DNA of 64,000 nucleotides from Corynebacterium callunae DSM 20147 (GCF_000344785.1 NC_020506.1:248001-312000), one strand, 5' to 3'; positions 29,614-38,580 are shown, counted from the first letter of the stretch. Notes: generated from the sequence alone by a model not told the origin. Numbers and translations are program-made.

Positions 29614-29673
29614 AGTAGAAGATCCCCAGTAGTTGGCCGGAAAAACCAGGCCAATTACTGGGGATCTTCTACT
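29614..29673. terminator. 25-bp hairpin downstream of glxR
   Basis: Arms 29614-29638 and 29649-29673 pair with one G-U and a 10-base loop containing AAAAA. It lies 9 bases after the glxR stop, so it probably ends the glxR transcript. Confidence 0.75.
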
Positions 29674-29682
29674 AACTAGTGT

Positions 29683-30366
29683 TTAGCGAGCGCGTCGTGC
29701 AAGGTGCTCGGTATCAACAATCAATACGGACTTACCCTCAAGGCGAATCCAGCCACGATGTGCAAAGGTAGCCAGAGCCTTGTTAACGGTCTCACGGGAA
29801 GCGCCCACAAGCTGTGCGATTTCTTCCTGGGTGAGGTCGTGGTTAACGCGCAGCGCGCCAGCTTCTTGGGTGCCGAAGCGGTTGGCTAGCTGCAGTAGGG
29901 TCTTGGCAACACGGCCAGGAACGTCAGTGAAGATCAAGTCTGCCAGGGAAGCGTTGGTGCGGCGCAGGCGACGAGCCAGCACGCGCAGCAGCTGCTCTGC
30001 AATGGCAGGGTGGTCAGCTACCCAGTTGCGCAGCATTTCGGAGTTCATGGTTGCTGCGTGAACTTCGGTAACGCAGACTGCGGAAGAGGTACGTGGGCCT
30101 GGATCGAAGATGGAGAGCTCACCGAACATGTCGGAAGGTCCCATAATGGTCAACAGGTTTTCACGTCCGTCAGGAGCGTGGCGGGCAAGCTTAACCTTGC
30201 CGGAGGTGATGATGTAAAGTCGGTCGCCTGGCTCGCCCTCGTCAAAGATGGTTACTCCGCGAGGGAATCGAACGGTTTCCATATCCTGGATAAGGTTATT
30301 TACTGCCGTTGGGTCAACGCCTTGAAAAATTCCTGCACGGGACAGGATTTCCTGAACACCTTCCAC
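29683..30366 (-). CDS. glxR: CRP/FNR-family cAMP-dependent global regulator GlxR
   Basis: 227 residues, nearly identical to C. glutamicum GlxR. The cyclic-nucleotide-binding domain (about residues 10-125) has the phosphate-binding cassette [16 protein letters not shown] with the Arg-Ser-Ser motif; the C-terminal helix-turn-helix is [21 protein letters not shown] (about 175-195). It binds TGTGA-N6-TCACA sites and controls carbon metabolism, respiration and many other genes. Start is GTG 30366, with GGAG 7 bases upstream, giving the known length. The adenylate cyclase gene (cyaB) that supplies its ligand is also in this window. Confidence 0.97.
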   Translation of the reverse strand: MEGVQEILSRAGIFQGVDPTAVNNLIQDMETVRFPRGVTIFDEGEPGDRLYIITSGKVKLARHAPDGRENLLTIMGPSDMFGELSIFDPGPRTSSAVCVTEVHAATMNSEMLRNWVADHPAIAEQLLRVLARRLRRTNASLADLIFTDVPGRVAKTLLQLANRFGTQEAGALRVNHDLTQEEIAQLVGASRETVNKALATFAHRGWIRLEGKSVLIVDTEHLARRAR

Positions 30367-30621
30367 TGTTTTCTCCTTCGTTTGCACACATATTGTTGAA
30401 AGCCCAGATGAGTGGCATCACCCTTAGGTATTTAGAATTAACTAGAATCTGGACGATACCTAACGGGAGGTATCAAGTAATGTGGCAAAGGCCACTCTAC
30501 TATGTGATTGGTCACCACGTTAGTGTATTTGACTAAAATGTCACAGTTAAAGAACCATGAATTAAATATTCACAGTGAGCTATCAGTCTAAAACAACCTT
30601 CAAAGGTAATTCCATTCGCTA
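30367..30621 (-). promoter_or_regulatory. glxR upstream region
   Basis: AT-rich region of 255 bases. TATGTGATTGGTCACCA (30499-30515) carries TGTGA and TCAC half sites but with a 4-base rather than 6-base spacer, so it is at best an imperfect GlxR site; autoregulation is known in C. glutamicum. Confidence 0.35.
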
Positions 30622-30804
30622 TTAGGCGGCTGAAGCTTCTGGCTGCACATCATCGTTTTTGTCCGTGCTGCCAGCGTTCTTTGCCAACTTTACCTCAGTA
30701 TCTGTGGCAACGTGCGGGTGTAGCAAGGAGGCTTCGATTCGCTCCATAGAAAATGCAAAAAGCATTAACAATAGCGGGATAAGCACCACAAGCAGACCAG
30801 TCAT
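30622..30804 (-). CDS. small single-span membrane protein
   Basis: 60 residues: one hydrophobic helix at the N-terminus (MTGLLVVLIPLLLMLFAFSM) and a charged C-terminal tail with alternating Lys, Asp and Glu. It sits between glxR and nth, where M. tuberculosis has the small membrane gene Rv3675, from memory. No good ribosome site for ATG 30804 or for the upstream ATG at 30813. Function unknown; the topology and synteny are the evidence. Confidence 0.65.
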   Translation of the reverse strand: MTGLLVVLIPLLLMLFAFSMERIEASLLHPHVATDTEVKLAKNAGSTDKNDDVQPEASAA

Positions 30805-30866
30805 AAAGCACATTCTAGTGAAGAAGTATTTTCCCGCGCACCTAAGGGTCTGGCAAGGTGTGAGTT

Positions 30867-31652
30867 ATGGGATCTATAACTCCGCAGAAGCGCCCCCGCG
30901 TGGGTTCTCACCTTGCCAACAAAGGCCAGGAGACCGAAATTGGGCGCAAAAGGCGAGCTCGACGCATAAATCGCACCCTTGCCGTGGCATATCCCGACGC
31001 TCACTGTGAGTTAAATTTTAGAAACCCCCTCGAGCTGACCGTGGCAACCATCTTGTCGGCGCAGTGCACTGACGTGCGGGTAAACCAAGTGACCCCGGCT
31101 CTATTCGCGCGCTATCAAATGGCACAGGACTACGCTTCGGCAGACCGCAGTGAGCTGGAGGAAATGATCCGTCCCACGGGGTTTTATCGTAATAAGGCCA
31201 ATTCCCTCATTGGCCTCGGTGAAGCTTTAGTAAGCCAATATGATGGCGAGGTTCCGGGCACGCTGGAGCAATTGGTGGAACTTCCCGGGGTAGGGCGAAA
31301 AACCGCCAATGTGGTTTTGGGTAATGCTTTTGGAGTACCTGGCATTACTGTTGATACTCATTTTGGCAGGCTAGCGCGACGATTAAAGCTGACGGAATTG
31401 GAAGATCCAGTAAAAATTGAGCAAGAGATGAATGTTCTCATTGAGAAATCAGAGTGGACTATGTTCTCGCACCGGCTTATCTTCCATGGACGTAGAATAT
31501 GCCATAGCCGACGCGCTGCTTGTGGAGCGTGCATGCTGGCTGCGGATTGTCCATCATTTGGACTCGCGGGGCCGGCAGATCCTTTAGAGGCTCAAAAATT
31601 AATCAAGAGTGATGATAGGGAGCACCTGCTGAAGATGGCAGGGATTGAATAA
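30867..31652 (+). CDS. nth: endonuclease III (DNA glycosylase/AP lyase)
   Basis: 261 residues. Base-excision repair enzyme for oxidised pyrimidines. The helix-hairpin-helix [14 protein letters not shown] carries the catalytic Lys (about residue 144) and the catalytic Asp is in [12 protein letters not shown] (about residue 161). A [4Fe-4S] site is formed by the Cys residues of [17 protein letters not shown] (CX6CX2CX5C). The N-terminus has a basic extension of about 25 residues. The stop is followed at once by the ATG of the TlpA-like gene, so nth, the thioredoxin and the Nudix gene are one operon. Confidence 0.96.
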   Translation: MGSITPQKRPRVGSHLANKGQETEIGRKRRARRINRTLAVAYPDAHCELNFRNPLELTVATILSAQCTDVRVNQVTPALFARYQMAQDYASADRSELEEMIRPTGFYRNKANSLIGLGEALVSQYDGEVPGTLEQLVELPGVGRKTANVVLGNAFGVPGITVDTHFGRLARRLKLTELEDPVKIEQEMNVLIEKSEWTMFSHRLIFHGRRICHSRRAACGACMLAADCPSFGLAGPADPLEAQKLIKSDDREHLLKMAGIE

Positions 31653-32225
31653 ATGACAAGCAGTGCAAAGTGGTCGCTAGTTGGCGTAGTGGTAATTCTT
31701 GCTGCGTTGGTGGCTATTCTGCCACGTCTTTTGGGTGGCTCTGCCACCGATACCTCCGCTGACAAGGCTGCGGGGCAGGACGAGGGGGCGTCGACAAGCG
31801 TTATTTCCCAACGCCCAGATTGCGTTGCCACTAGTGTGGCGGGCGTGGAACTGCCGTGTTTGGGTGGGACAAGCGGTGTGGGAAATGATAAGCCGACCGT
31901 GGTGAATCTGTGGGCGTGGTGGTGTGAACCTTGCCGCGATGAACTGCCTATTTTTGAGCAATTTGCGGAGGCGCATTCAGAACTTAATGTCATTGGGGTG
32001 CATGCTGACGCCAACGCCGCTAATGGTGCAGCACTGCTTGATGATCTTGGAGTGAATTTGCCTAGCTACCAGGATGATTCCAATCTTTTTGCGGGTACCT
32101 TGGGGCTGCCTTCGGTTGTTCCAATTACCGTAGTTGTTTCCGCATCGGGCGAGGTTATTGGCACTTTTCCGACTCCATTTACCTCTGTTGATCAGCTTAA
32201 TAATGCCGTTATTGAGGTACTCTAA
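31653..32225 (+). CDS. TlpA-like membrane-anchored thioredoxin
   Basis: 190 residues. N-terminal membrane anchor (about 7-28), a variable linker, and a thioredoxin fold with WCEPC active site in NLWAWWCEPCRDELP (about residues 88-102) and the cis-Pro loop VVPITVVV (about residue 155). An extra Cys pair (RPDC...LPC) precedes the fold. Faces the cell exterior; probably a thiol reductase in protein or haem maturation. It starts right after the nth stop and overlaps the Nudix gene by one base. Confidence 0.88.
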   Translation: MTSSAKWSLVGVVVILAALVAILPRLLGGSATDTSADKAAGQDEGASTSVISQRPDCVATSVAGVELPCLGGTSGVGNDKPTVVNLWAWWCEPCRDELPIFEQFAEAHSELNVIGVHADANAANGAALLDDLGVNLPSYQDDSNLFAGTLGLPSVVPITVVVSASGEVIGTFPTPFTSVDQLNNAVIEVL

Positions 32226-32968
32226 TGCATAATTTTCCAGATTTTCCACATGACTTTCCGGGCGAAAATATCGAACTTGCTCCTGATAAGGCGCCAGTGT
32301 GGATGCACCGACTAATTGAGCGGATTCAGTCGGGGAAAATGCGTGATCCACTTACGGGAGTTAAAGCCGGTGATCCTTCGGAGGCTGAAAAGCGCGCTGC
32401 TGTCTTAATGCTTTTTGCAGGCTCGGAAACCTCCTTTGATCTGCCTAACGATGCCTCGGTCCTACTGACTCATCGCTCTCCGACAATGCGTTCGCACGCT
32501 GGGCAAATAGCTTTTCCGGGTGGTCGAATTGATCCCACCGATGTAAATGCAGTGGATTGTGCTTTCCGTGAAGCCTGGGAGGAAACCGGCCTGGATCGAC
32601 GCAGTGCGACGCCATTGGCACAGCTCAAAGAGGTGCATATTAGAGCAACTGGCTATCCGGTTTATCCGATTTTGGGGCATTGGCATAGTCCTTCGCCCGT
32701 TGCGGTGGCTAGTCCACATGAAACCGATGAAGTTTTTGACGCGCCGGTTTATGAACTTATTGATCCTGCAAACCGCTTGATGGTGGGCTGGAATCAGTGG
32801 CATGGTCCGGCCTTCAAAATCAATGATTATATTATCTGGGGTTTTACCGGTGGATTATTATCTGCGATCTTAGAAACCGCAGGATGGGCCACGGAATGGG
32901 ATCAAAAGCGAATTTTTGATCTTGAAAGCACCTTGGCCAAATCACGCAACAATGAAAATTTACGTTAG
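32225..32968 (+). CDS. Nudix hydrolase, CoA pyrophosphatase-like
   Basis: 247 residues. The Nudix box GGRIDPTDVNAVDCAFREAWEETGL spans about residues 100-124, with an upstream SHAGQIAFPGG motif typical of the NudL/CoAse subgroup, which splits coenzyme A or its oxidised forms. The CoA assignment is from the subgroup and not demonstrated. Start codon overlaps the previous stop (TAATG). An intergenic gap of 76 bases separates it from the MarP-type protease gene. Confidence 0.88.
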   Translation: MHNFPDFPHDFPGENIELAPDKAPVWMHRLIERIQSGKMRDPLTGVKAGDPSEAEKRAAVLMLFAGSETSFDLPNDASVLLTHRSPTMRSHAGQIAFPGGRIDPTDVNAVDCAFREAWEETGLDRRSATPLAQLKEVHIRATGYPVYPILGHWHSPSPVAVASPHETDEVFDAPVYELIDPANRLMVGWNQWHGPAFKINDYIIWGFTGGLLSAILETAGWATEWDQKRIFDLESTLAKSRNNENLR

Positions 32969-33044
32969 GTGCTAGACCTCGAGTGTCCTAAACTCGAGTC
33001 GTTCCCCGATTAAGCAAATTTTGAAAGAGTAGAGCACCAGTCAA

Positions 33045-34241
33045 TTGTTGAGTTCGAGCGCGGTCGTCGATGCCATCATCGTCCTCGTAATGGTGTTCGC
33101 CCTATGGGGCGGATGGAGGCAGGGAGCCTTCACGTCATTGCTGTCCACAGTAGGGGTCATCGCTGGCCTCATTATTGGATCCGCAGCGGCACCTTTTGTT
33201 ATGGGTTTTACGGAATCCACCGCCCTGCGTTTCCTACTCGCCATTGGCACAGTGGTGCTTTTTGTGGGTGTGGGCAACCTGGTGGGTGCTTATTTGGGAT
33301 CCTCAATCCGGGAGAGCATCAAGTTCCGAAGCTCACGTTTGGTGGACTCTTTTATTGGCGCTATTTTCCAGTTGCTGGCCACCCTCGTTGTAGTGTGGCT
33401 GGTGGCAATTCCGCTGGCAACCGGTCTTTCCGGGCCAGTTGCCACGGGTATTAGAGATTCCAAAATCTTAGGTGTTGTGGATCGCTTCACCCCGCAAGGA
33501 CTTGATACCTTGCCCTCTAAAATCTCTGCGATGCTTAGTGAATCCGGGCTGCCGCCACTGGTTTCTCCTTTTGCTGGTGGATCTACCGTGGAGGTGGAAG
33601 CGCCGGAAATTAACGTTGCCAATGTGGCCTTGGTGGAGGCTATGCAGCCTTCGGTAATTCACGTGATGGGCGATGCTCAAGAATGTAGCCGTCGCTTGAT
33701 GGGCTCCGGCTTTGTTGCAGCACCTGATTATGTGGTGACCAATGCGCACGTAGTCGCGGGCACTTCTACCGTCAGCTTGGACACCATGGTGGGAACTCGC
33801 TCTGCCGATGTGGTTTTTTATGATCCAGATGTAGACATTGCTGTGTTATATAGCCCTGACCTTGGTCTTGATGCACTTCCATGGGCGCAAACACCTTTGG
33901 AAACCGGCGATGACGCCATTGTTATGGGCTTCCCACAATCTGGTCCATTTAATGCCTCTCCGGCTCGTATTCGAGAGCGCATTATGATCACCGGCAGCAA
34001 TATTTATGCCAATGGTCAGCATGAACGCGAAGCTTATTCCGTGCGCGGTTCCATCCAGTCCGGAAACTCTGGTGGACCAATGGTTAACCAGGCAGGTGAG
34101 GTTGCAGGCGTGGTCTTTGGTGCTGCAATTGATGGTTCAGATACCGGATATGTATTGACCTCTGAGGAAGTCCGTCAGCGTATTGGTGATATCACCGCGC
34201 TCACCACTCCAGTGGACACCATGGAGTGCGCGGTTTCCTAG
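33045..34241 (+). CDS. membrane-anchored MarP-type serine protease
   Basis: 398 residues. Four N-terminal transmembrane helices form a CvpA-like domain (about 1-130); the trypsin-like protease domain follows, with catalytic His235 (TNAHVV), Asp264 (DVDIAVL) and Ser342 (GNSGGP). Two Cys residues (about 218 and near the C-terminus) may form the disulfide known in mycobacterial MarP, which protects against acid and oxidative stress by processing a peptidoglycan hydrolase. TTG 33045 is the likely start. Same order nth-TlpA-Nudix-MarP as Rv3674c to Rv3671c. Confidence 0.92.
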   Translation: MLSSSAVVDAIIVLVMVFALWGGWRQGAFTSLLSTVGVIAGLIIGSAAAPFVMGFTESTALRFLLAIGTVVLFVGVGNLVGAYLGSSIRESIKFRSSRLVDSFIGAIFQLLATLVVVWLVAIPLATGLSGPVATGIRDSKILGVVDRFTPQGLDTLPSKISAMLSESGLPPLVSPFAGGSTVEVEAPEINVANVALVEAMQPSVIHVMGDAQECSRRLMGSGFVAAPDYVVTNAHVVAGTSTVSLDTMVGTRSADVVFYDPDVDIAVLYSPDLGLDALPWAQTPLETGDDAIVMGFPQSGPFNASPARIRERIMITGSNIYANGQHEREAYSVRGSIQSGNSGGPMVNQAGEVAGVVFGAAIDGSDTGYVLTSEEVRQRIGDITALTTPVDTMECAVS

Positions 34242-34344
34242 CGGCTTCCTAGCGGTTTCCCGCAAGCGCCTAGCCCCGAACCCAGCGACGCCCAATCCCT
34301 GCCCGGTGGCGGCACTCGAGGGGTGCTAGAGGGGTTAGAGGGGC

Positions 34345-35346
34345 CTAGAGGGCGCGGGCGAACTCCGCAATGCTGTGAGCAAACTCCGTTGGCTTTTCCC
34401 AATAAGGCAATTCAAAACCACCCGGGATTGCGAGACTGTGGAATTTTCCATGGCAGCGGCTATGTGCCAAACGCGCCAGGTATTCCCAGCGTTGGGTGTT
34501 GAGTTTAAGAATTAACACCGGGACAGACACGGTAGTCTTGGTGTATTTCGCAGGTACCGTGCCGGTTAAAAAGCGATTGCTGCGCACAATGGGGCCGCGG
34601 GTGTGATCGATACCCAGTGCTTTTTTACGTAATTTGACGATCTCTCTAAAAGCATTGCTGCGTTGGAAAGACACCGAGGTATTGCGCGTTATTTCCAGCT
34701 GTGCTGCGCGAGGGATGGAAATTCCAGCTAGGCGGTGCAGTGGGGTAGGCACACCAAAAACCATGCGCCGGGCCATATCGGGCATAAAAAGATAGGGCTT
34801 GAGTAGCATGGCGCGTCTCATATCGCTGGGGTGAATTGCGCCAAGTGAAACCAGTCCGCGCACTCTTTCGGGGTACATAGTGGCGCTGACCCAACCGATG
34901 CTGGCGCCGGTATCGGAACCGACTAATACTGCGTCATCGTGGCCAAGAGCTGCAATAACGCTGCTGATATCGCCGGCTGCATGGCGTAAATCATAACCTG
35001 CTGGTGGTTTATCGGACATGCCATATCCGCGCAGATCAATGGCTGCAACGTGGAAGCCAGCGGCTGCGAGTGGTGCAATGACCTCGCGGTAGTCATACCA
35101 ACCGCCAAAGGCGCCGTGGATAAGCAATACAAGCGGATCGGTGGGGGAGCCGGCGGTGGCCAGGTGCAGGCGGACACCGCGCACAAAGACGTGTTCGTGG
35201 CTGTAGGGGCCCTCGAGGGCAACGATATTGGGGGAGCGTTCGATGGAGGCAACGGTAGTTGCCATGCGCCGGTTAGCGCGCAAGCTTTTAAACAAGGTGC
35301 GGAAGGGGGAGGGGTTCGTCGACAAGCTCTTTTTTGAAGCTGCCAT
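34345..35346 (-). CDS. alpha/beta hydrolase, epoxide-hydrolase-like
   Basis: 333 residues. Oxyanion-hole motif LIHGAFGGWYDYR (about residues 74-86), DLRGYGMSDKP (about 101-111), and nucleophile elbow VGSDTGASIGW with an Asp nucleophile (about residue 143), as in soluble epoxide hydrolases and haloalkane dehalogenases. Lid tyrosines cannot be assigned with certainty. Equivalent to EphE-like Rv3670 by position. AAGGAA seven bases before ATG 35346 supports the start. Converges with the MarP gene. Confidence 0.82.
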   Translation of the reverse strand: MAASKKSLSTNPSPFRTLFKSLRANRRMATTVASIERSPNIVALEGPYSHEHVFVRGVRLHLATAGSPTDPLVLLIHGAFGGWYDYREVIAPLAAAGFHVAAIDLRGYGMSDKPPAGYDLRHAAGDISSVIAALGHDDAVLVGSDTGASIGWVSATMYPERVRGLVSLGAIHPSDMRRAMLLKPYLFMPDMARRMVFGVPTPLHRLAGISIPRAAQLEITRNTSVSFQRSNAFREIVKLRKKALGIDHTRGPIVRSNRFLTGTVPAKYTKTTVSVPVLILKLNTQRWEYLARLAHSRCHGKFHSLAIPGGFELPYWEKPTEFAHSIAEFARAL

Positions 35347-35380
35347 CGATGATTCCTTAAGAGTGCATATGGGGATACTT

Positions 35381-35414
35381 AAGCCCCGCGGTGACCAGAG
35401 GTGCGCGGGGCTTT
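35381..35414 (-). terminator. terminator of the DUF1469 gene
   Basis: 10-bp perfect stem AAGCCCCGCG (35381-35390)/CGCGGGGCTT (35404-35413), between the DUF1469 stop and the hydrolase start. Confidence 0.7.
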
Positions 35415-35425
35415 AAGAGGGGGTT

Positions 35426-35974
35426 TTACTTAGGGGTTACGGCGCCTGGGCCGTGGAAGGACTGGGTGGTGTAGAGGCCACGCTGGCTGGAGCGCTCGAG
35501 CTTTGCAGTTGCCTGGCCAGGAACCAGGTTCTTGAGCTCATTAACAGAGTTAATCGTCTGCTTTGGAGCACCCATCTTCTTCACCTTGCGCCAGCCGAAG
35601 AGAGCCAGAGCGGATGCGAGAACCAGCATCAGCAGGAAGACGATGAGGAAAGCAGCCCAGCGGGCGATCCAGTTATCGAGCAGCTCTGCGAGGAAGAAGA
35701 AAAAGAAGAAGGAGCTGTACAGGGCAATGGTGCCAGCAACGCCAAAAGCGCCGCCGCCGACGGCTGCCTTCTTGGCCTCGCCAGCCAGCTCGGTCTTAGC
35801 TAGCTCAACTTCAGCGCGGAACAGGCTAGACATTTGGGAGGTGGCATTGGAAATCAGGGTGCCGATTGATGCCTCACCACTTACGCTTGTGTCCACATCG
35901 CTGAGGGGAATTGCGTTCACCTTTGGGGCAAAGGTGTTGCTGCCATCAGTAAAAAGGCCATCGTTATTGCTCAC
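35426..35974 (-). CDS. phage-holin-superfamily III-like (DUF1469) membrane protein
   Basis: 182 residues: a soluble N-terminal half with an amphipathic helix (SSLFRAEVELAKTELAGEAKKAA, about residues 50-72), then two transmembrane helices (about 80-100 and 108-130) and a basic tail. This is the layout of the DUF1469/Holin superfamily III family, common in actinobacterial envelopes and not phage-borne. GTG 35974, with GGAGGA eight bases upstream, is the start; the track-length ORF to 36049 has no ribosome site. Function unknown. Confidence 0.8.
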   Translation of the reverse strand: MSNNDGLFTDGSNTFAPKVNAIPLSDVDTSVSGEASIGTLISNATSQMSSLFRAEVELAKTELAGEAKKAAVGGGAFGVAGTIALYSSFFFFFFLAELLDNWIARWAAFLIVFLLMLVLASALALFGWRKVKKMGAPKQTINSVNELKNLVPGQATAKLERSSQRGLYTTQSFHGPGAVTPK

Positions 35975-36192
35975 TTGGAAGCTCCTCCAGTGTTTAAAAG
36001 GCGTGTATCTAAAGCGTTCTTTAATCCCAATCGTGCCACGAAAACTCATTTCAGGTGAAGTTCATAGACTTTTTGCAGGGCAAATGTGGCCTAAAAGCAT
36101 AACCATGGGTTTTCGGACAGTACGTCATACATGATAAACGATGCTTGTCGACGCCCACCTCCACCGCACCCCTGAAACGAGTCAGGGGGAGT

Positions 36193-37059
36193 TTAGGCAG
36201 TGCCGCGCCGGCTGCGCCGTACCCACCACAAACTACCCGCTGCCACGGCAGCGATGCCAGCCACCACACCGGTTCCAATACCTACATCACGTGAGCTCGG
36301 CATCTGAAAAAGCGGCTCGGGGTTTTTAAAACTTAAAATTTCCCAACCACGTTCCAGGGCAGTTTTCTTAAGCGCGCGATCTGGATTTACTGCCGTTGGA
36401 TGGCCGACAGCTTCCAGCATGGGGAGGTCTGTAAAAGAATCTGAGTAGGCATAACTTTCCGCGAGGTCGTAGTTGTCCCGCGCTGCCAATTCCATAATGG
36501 ACTGGGCCTTGGCGCTGCCTTTGCAGTAGTAGAGGACCTCGCCAGTGAAACGACCTTCTTCTGACTCCAACACTGTAGTGACGGTTTTTTCTACCCCAAG
36601 CTCGCGGGCAATGGGTTCTACCAGCTCTTTTACCGAGGCTGAGATGATAATGACATCGTGCCCGCACGCTTGGTGGTATTCAATAAGCTCTCGAGCCTCG
36701 GCATAAATAGTAGGCGTGACCACCGTGTGCATGGTTTCCTCAGCGATGGTGCGCACCTGTTGGACATCCCAGCCTCGGATCATCGCGGTGAGCTGATCGC
36801 GGGTGTTGTCCATTTGTTCGCTGGTGTGCCCGGCCAACATATATGTGGCTTGCGCAAGGCTAAGCTGCAGGGCTTCCACGGGGGAAATGAGCCCGCTATT
36901 CATAAATTCGCGACCATAAGCATAGGTGGAGCTCATTGCGATGATTGTCTTATCCAGGTCAAAGAACGCTGCCACCCGGGGTGGTTTAGCAGGCTGAGAA
37001 GGCTCAGAAGAGCCTGCTGCGCTTGAGTGCGCTGCGATGCCGTGTTCTTCCTGATTCAC
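36193..37059 (-). CDS. HAD-superfamily IB phosphatase (SerB-like), membrane-anchored
   Basis: 288 residues. HAD motif I FFDLDKTI (about residue 33-40), motif II IIISASV (about 139), motif III Lys in CKGSAKAQ, and motif IV YSDSFTDLPML (about 205-215) are all present. A C-terminal transmembrane helix with a basic end (GSLWWVRRSRR) anchors it. This HAD-IB subgroup includes SerB2-like and phosphoglyceride-type phosphatases; substrate not known. GTG 37059 is preferred over TTG 37086, neither with a strong ribosome site. Corresponds to Rv3661 by position next to the 6C RNA and ssd. Confidence 0.85.
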   Translation of the reverse strand: MNQEEHGIAAHSSAAGSSEPSQPAKPPRVAAFFDLDKTIIAMSSTYAYGREFMNSGLISPVEALQLSLAQATYMLAGHTSEQMDNTRDQLTAMIRGWDVQQVRTIAEETMHTVVTPTIYAEARELIEYHQACGHDVIIISASVKELVEPIARELGVEKTVTTVLESEEGRFTGEVLYYCKGSAKAQSIMELAARDNYDLAESYAYSDSFTDLPMLEAVGHPTAVNPDRALKKTALERGWEILSFKNPEPLFQMPSSRDVGIGTGVVAGIAAVAAGSLWWVRRSRRGTA

Positions 37060-37228
37060 ATGGGCTAGTTTAGCGCCTTTTATCAAGTTTTAAAGAGTGA
37101 CCCCAAAACTTCTGTGACTGGAGTGGCTATTGTGACTAAGCTGCATTTCTGCTATTAGTCCAGCTAGGTGGCGGTATTTCGAGCTTTGTGGGAAATTTTC
37201 TATTCGAAAGAATAATCGGGTGAGATAT

Positions 37229-37256
37229 TGTCTTGTGTGGCCTAATGTGTCATAAT
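37229..37256 (+). promoter_or_regulatory. candidate promoter of the 6C RNA
   Basis: TTGTCT (37229-37234), 16-base spacer, CATAAT (37251-37256). A TATACA at 37276-37281 is an alternative -10. Confidence 0.4.
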
Positions 37257-37264
37257 TTCAAATG

Positions 37265-37363
37265 CAAGGCCCCGATATACAGTGTGGCCTGCCCCGGCAC
37301 AATCCCCCCCCGTTGCCGGGTTACGACGGCCCGCGCACACCCCCCCCGAGGCGCGGGCCGTCC
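37265..37363 (+). ncRNA. 6C-type small RNA
   Basis: Two consecutive GC-rich hairpins, each with a run of eight cytosines in its loop: stem CCCGGCA/TGCCGGG (37293-37299, 37314-37320) with C8 at 37304-37311, and stem GACGGCCCGCGC/GCGCGGGCCGTC (37325-37336, 37351-37362) with C8 at 37340-37347. This is the defining structure of the actinobacterial 6C RNA. In M. tuberculosis the 6C RNA (B11) lies between ssd (Rv3660c) and Rv3661, the same neighbours as here, and on the strand corresponding to this one. The second hairpin probably also terminates transcription. The 5' end is uncertain. Confidence 0.88.
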
Positions 37364-37411
37364 CTTATGCCTATAGCAGTTTTAGAGTTCTCGCGTGACT
37401 GCCTTTAAAAG

Positions 37412-37462
37412 TTATCCACAGCCTGGCTGGGGGTGCGGGCTGTGGGGTGCTAGTTATCCACA
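37412..37462 (+). promoter_or_regulatory. two perfect DnaA boxes upstream of ssd
   Basis: TTATCCACA occurs at 37412-37420 and again at 37454-37462 in direct orientation, 42 bases apart (four helical turns). They lie between the 6C RNA and the ssd start. Confidence 0.65.
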
Positions 37463-37515
37463 AGTTGGCGGCAGTGGCATTGCTGCAGTGCTGTGAAAGC
37501 AGCAGAGTAAAAGCC

Positions 37516-38580
37516 ATGAAAACACCTAGAACCCAGGCAATTTTAATAGCTATTGAGGATCCCGCTCTGCACCCAGAAGCCATGCATGTGGCTGCTGCTA
37601 CCGGGCGTCCCATTATTGAAACCACCAGCCCCGGCGATATTGCCAGGCATTTTCATCGGGTTTCCGCGGTGCTTATCGATGCAGCCAGTTCGGCCAACAT
37701 AACCAATGAGAAGCGCCGCGACCGCGTATTTTTATTGGATTTGGATCCGGGGCCTTCCAATTGGAAAGCCGCGGTGCAAATACATGCTGAAGAAGCCTAT
37801 ATTTTGCCAGCTCAAACCGCTGAGCTACTTGGAGCGCTCGGCCGAGAGGACAGCAAAACCACAGCTAGTGCGGGTGTGGTTATTGGCGTGATGGGAGCGG
37901 TTGGTGGGGTAGGCGCAAGTACTTTAGCTGCTGTGCTTGCTCGCAAAAGAAGTGCCCACAACACCACTGTCCTTATTGATGGTGTGCCTAGCTCAGGAGG
38001 GATAGATCTGCTGGTTGGTGCAGAGGAAACCTTAGGTGCACGCTGGCCTGATATGGGTTTTAAACGAGGCAGTGTGCAGGCCACAGACGTTTTGGAGGCT
38101 TTACCGCACACCAAGGATAAGATGGCCGTCTTATCCACTGCACGATCTAAAGTTCTTGATCCTTTCCAACTCAACCCAGCGGAACTAAGTGCTGCTATTA
38201 GCTGTTTTAGCGCATCAGAAAATACCGTTGATGTCATTGTGGATTTACCTGCGCATTGGGCTAATTCTGAAGTCATGGAGCACCTCAGTTATCTGGTGCT
38301 GGTCGTGCCGGCGGAGGTAAGAGCAGTTGCCGCAGCGGGGGCTGTGGCATTGGAATTACAACCTTTTCAGCTTCCACTACTGGTGGTACTGCGTCATCGA
38401 GGCTGGTCCGGGCTCGATGTAGGCGATGTTGAAGAAATCTTAGGGTGTGATGTGATCGCAGAACTAGGAACAATCGCCAAATTGCCTAAAAGCCTGGAAA
38501 TGCAGGGGCTAACTGGACTTTTGCCACGGGCCTTGAGCGCTACCGCTGATGCAGTTCTTGCGGAGATAACCAATGGTTGA
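37516..38580 (+). CDS. ssd: septum-site-determining protein Ssd / TadZ-like ATPase
   Basis: 354 residues. The N-terminal part is a receiver-like domain (about 1-100); from about residue 117 there is a MinD/ParA-like fold whose P-loop reads GAVGGVGAST. Both signature Lys residues of a deviant Walker A motif are missing, as in mycobacterial Ssd, so ATP hydrolysis is doubtful. The protein is the counterpart of Rv3660c, which inhibits septum formation, and heads a tad operon in the position of tadZ, which localises the pilus machine. ATG 37516 is chosen; its stop overlaps tadA by 8 bases. Confidence 0.85.
   Translation: MKTPRTQAILIAIEDPALHPEAMHVAAATGRPIIETTSPGDIARHFHRVSAVLIDAASSANITNEKRRDRVFLLDLDPGPSNWKAAVQIHAEEAYILPAQTAELLGALGREDSKTTASAGVVIGVMGAVGGVGASTLAAVLARKRSAHNTTVLIDGVPSSGGIDLLVGAEETLGARWPDMGFKRGSVQATDVLEALPHTKDKMAVLSTARSKVLDPFQLNPAELSAAISCFSASENTVDVIVDLPAHWANSEVMEHLSYLVLVVPAEVRAVAAAGAVALELQPFQLPLLVVLRHRGWSGLDVGDVEEILGCDVIAELGTIAKLPKSLEMQGLTGLLPRALSATADAVLAEITNG

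Noticed and set aside
35426..35974. Prophage holin as sign of a prophage
   Set aside because: DUF1469 holin-superfamily III proteins are chromosomal in actinobacteria; no phage genes surround it.
37293..37362. 6C hairpins as ordinary terminators only
   Set aside because: Two C8 loops, no proper T-run and conserved place match the 6C RNA better than a simple terminator.
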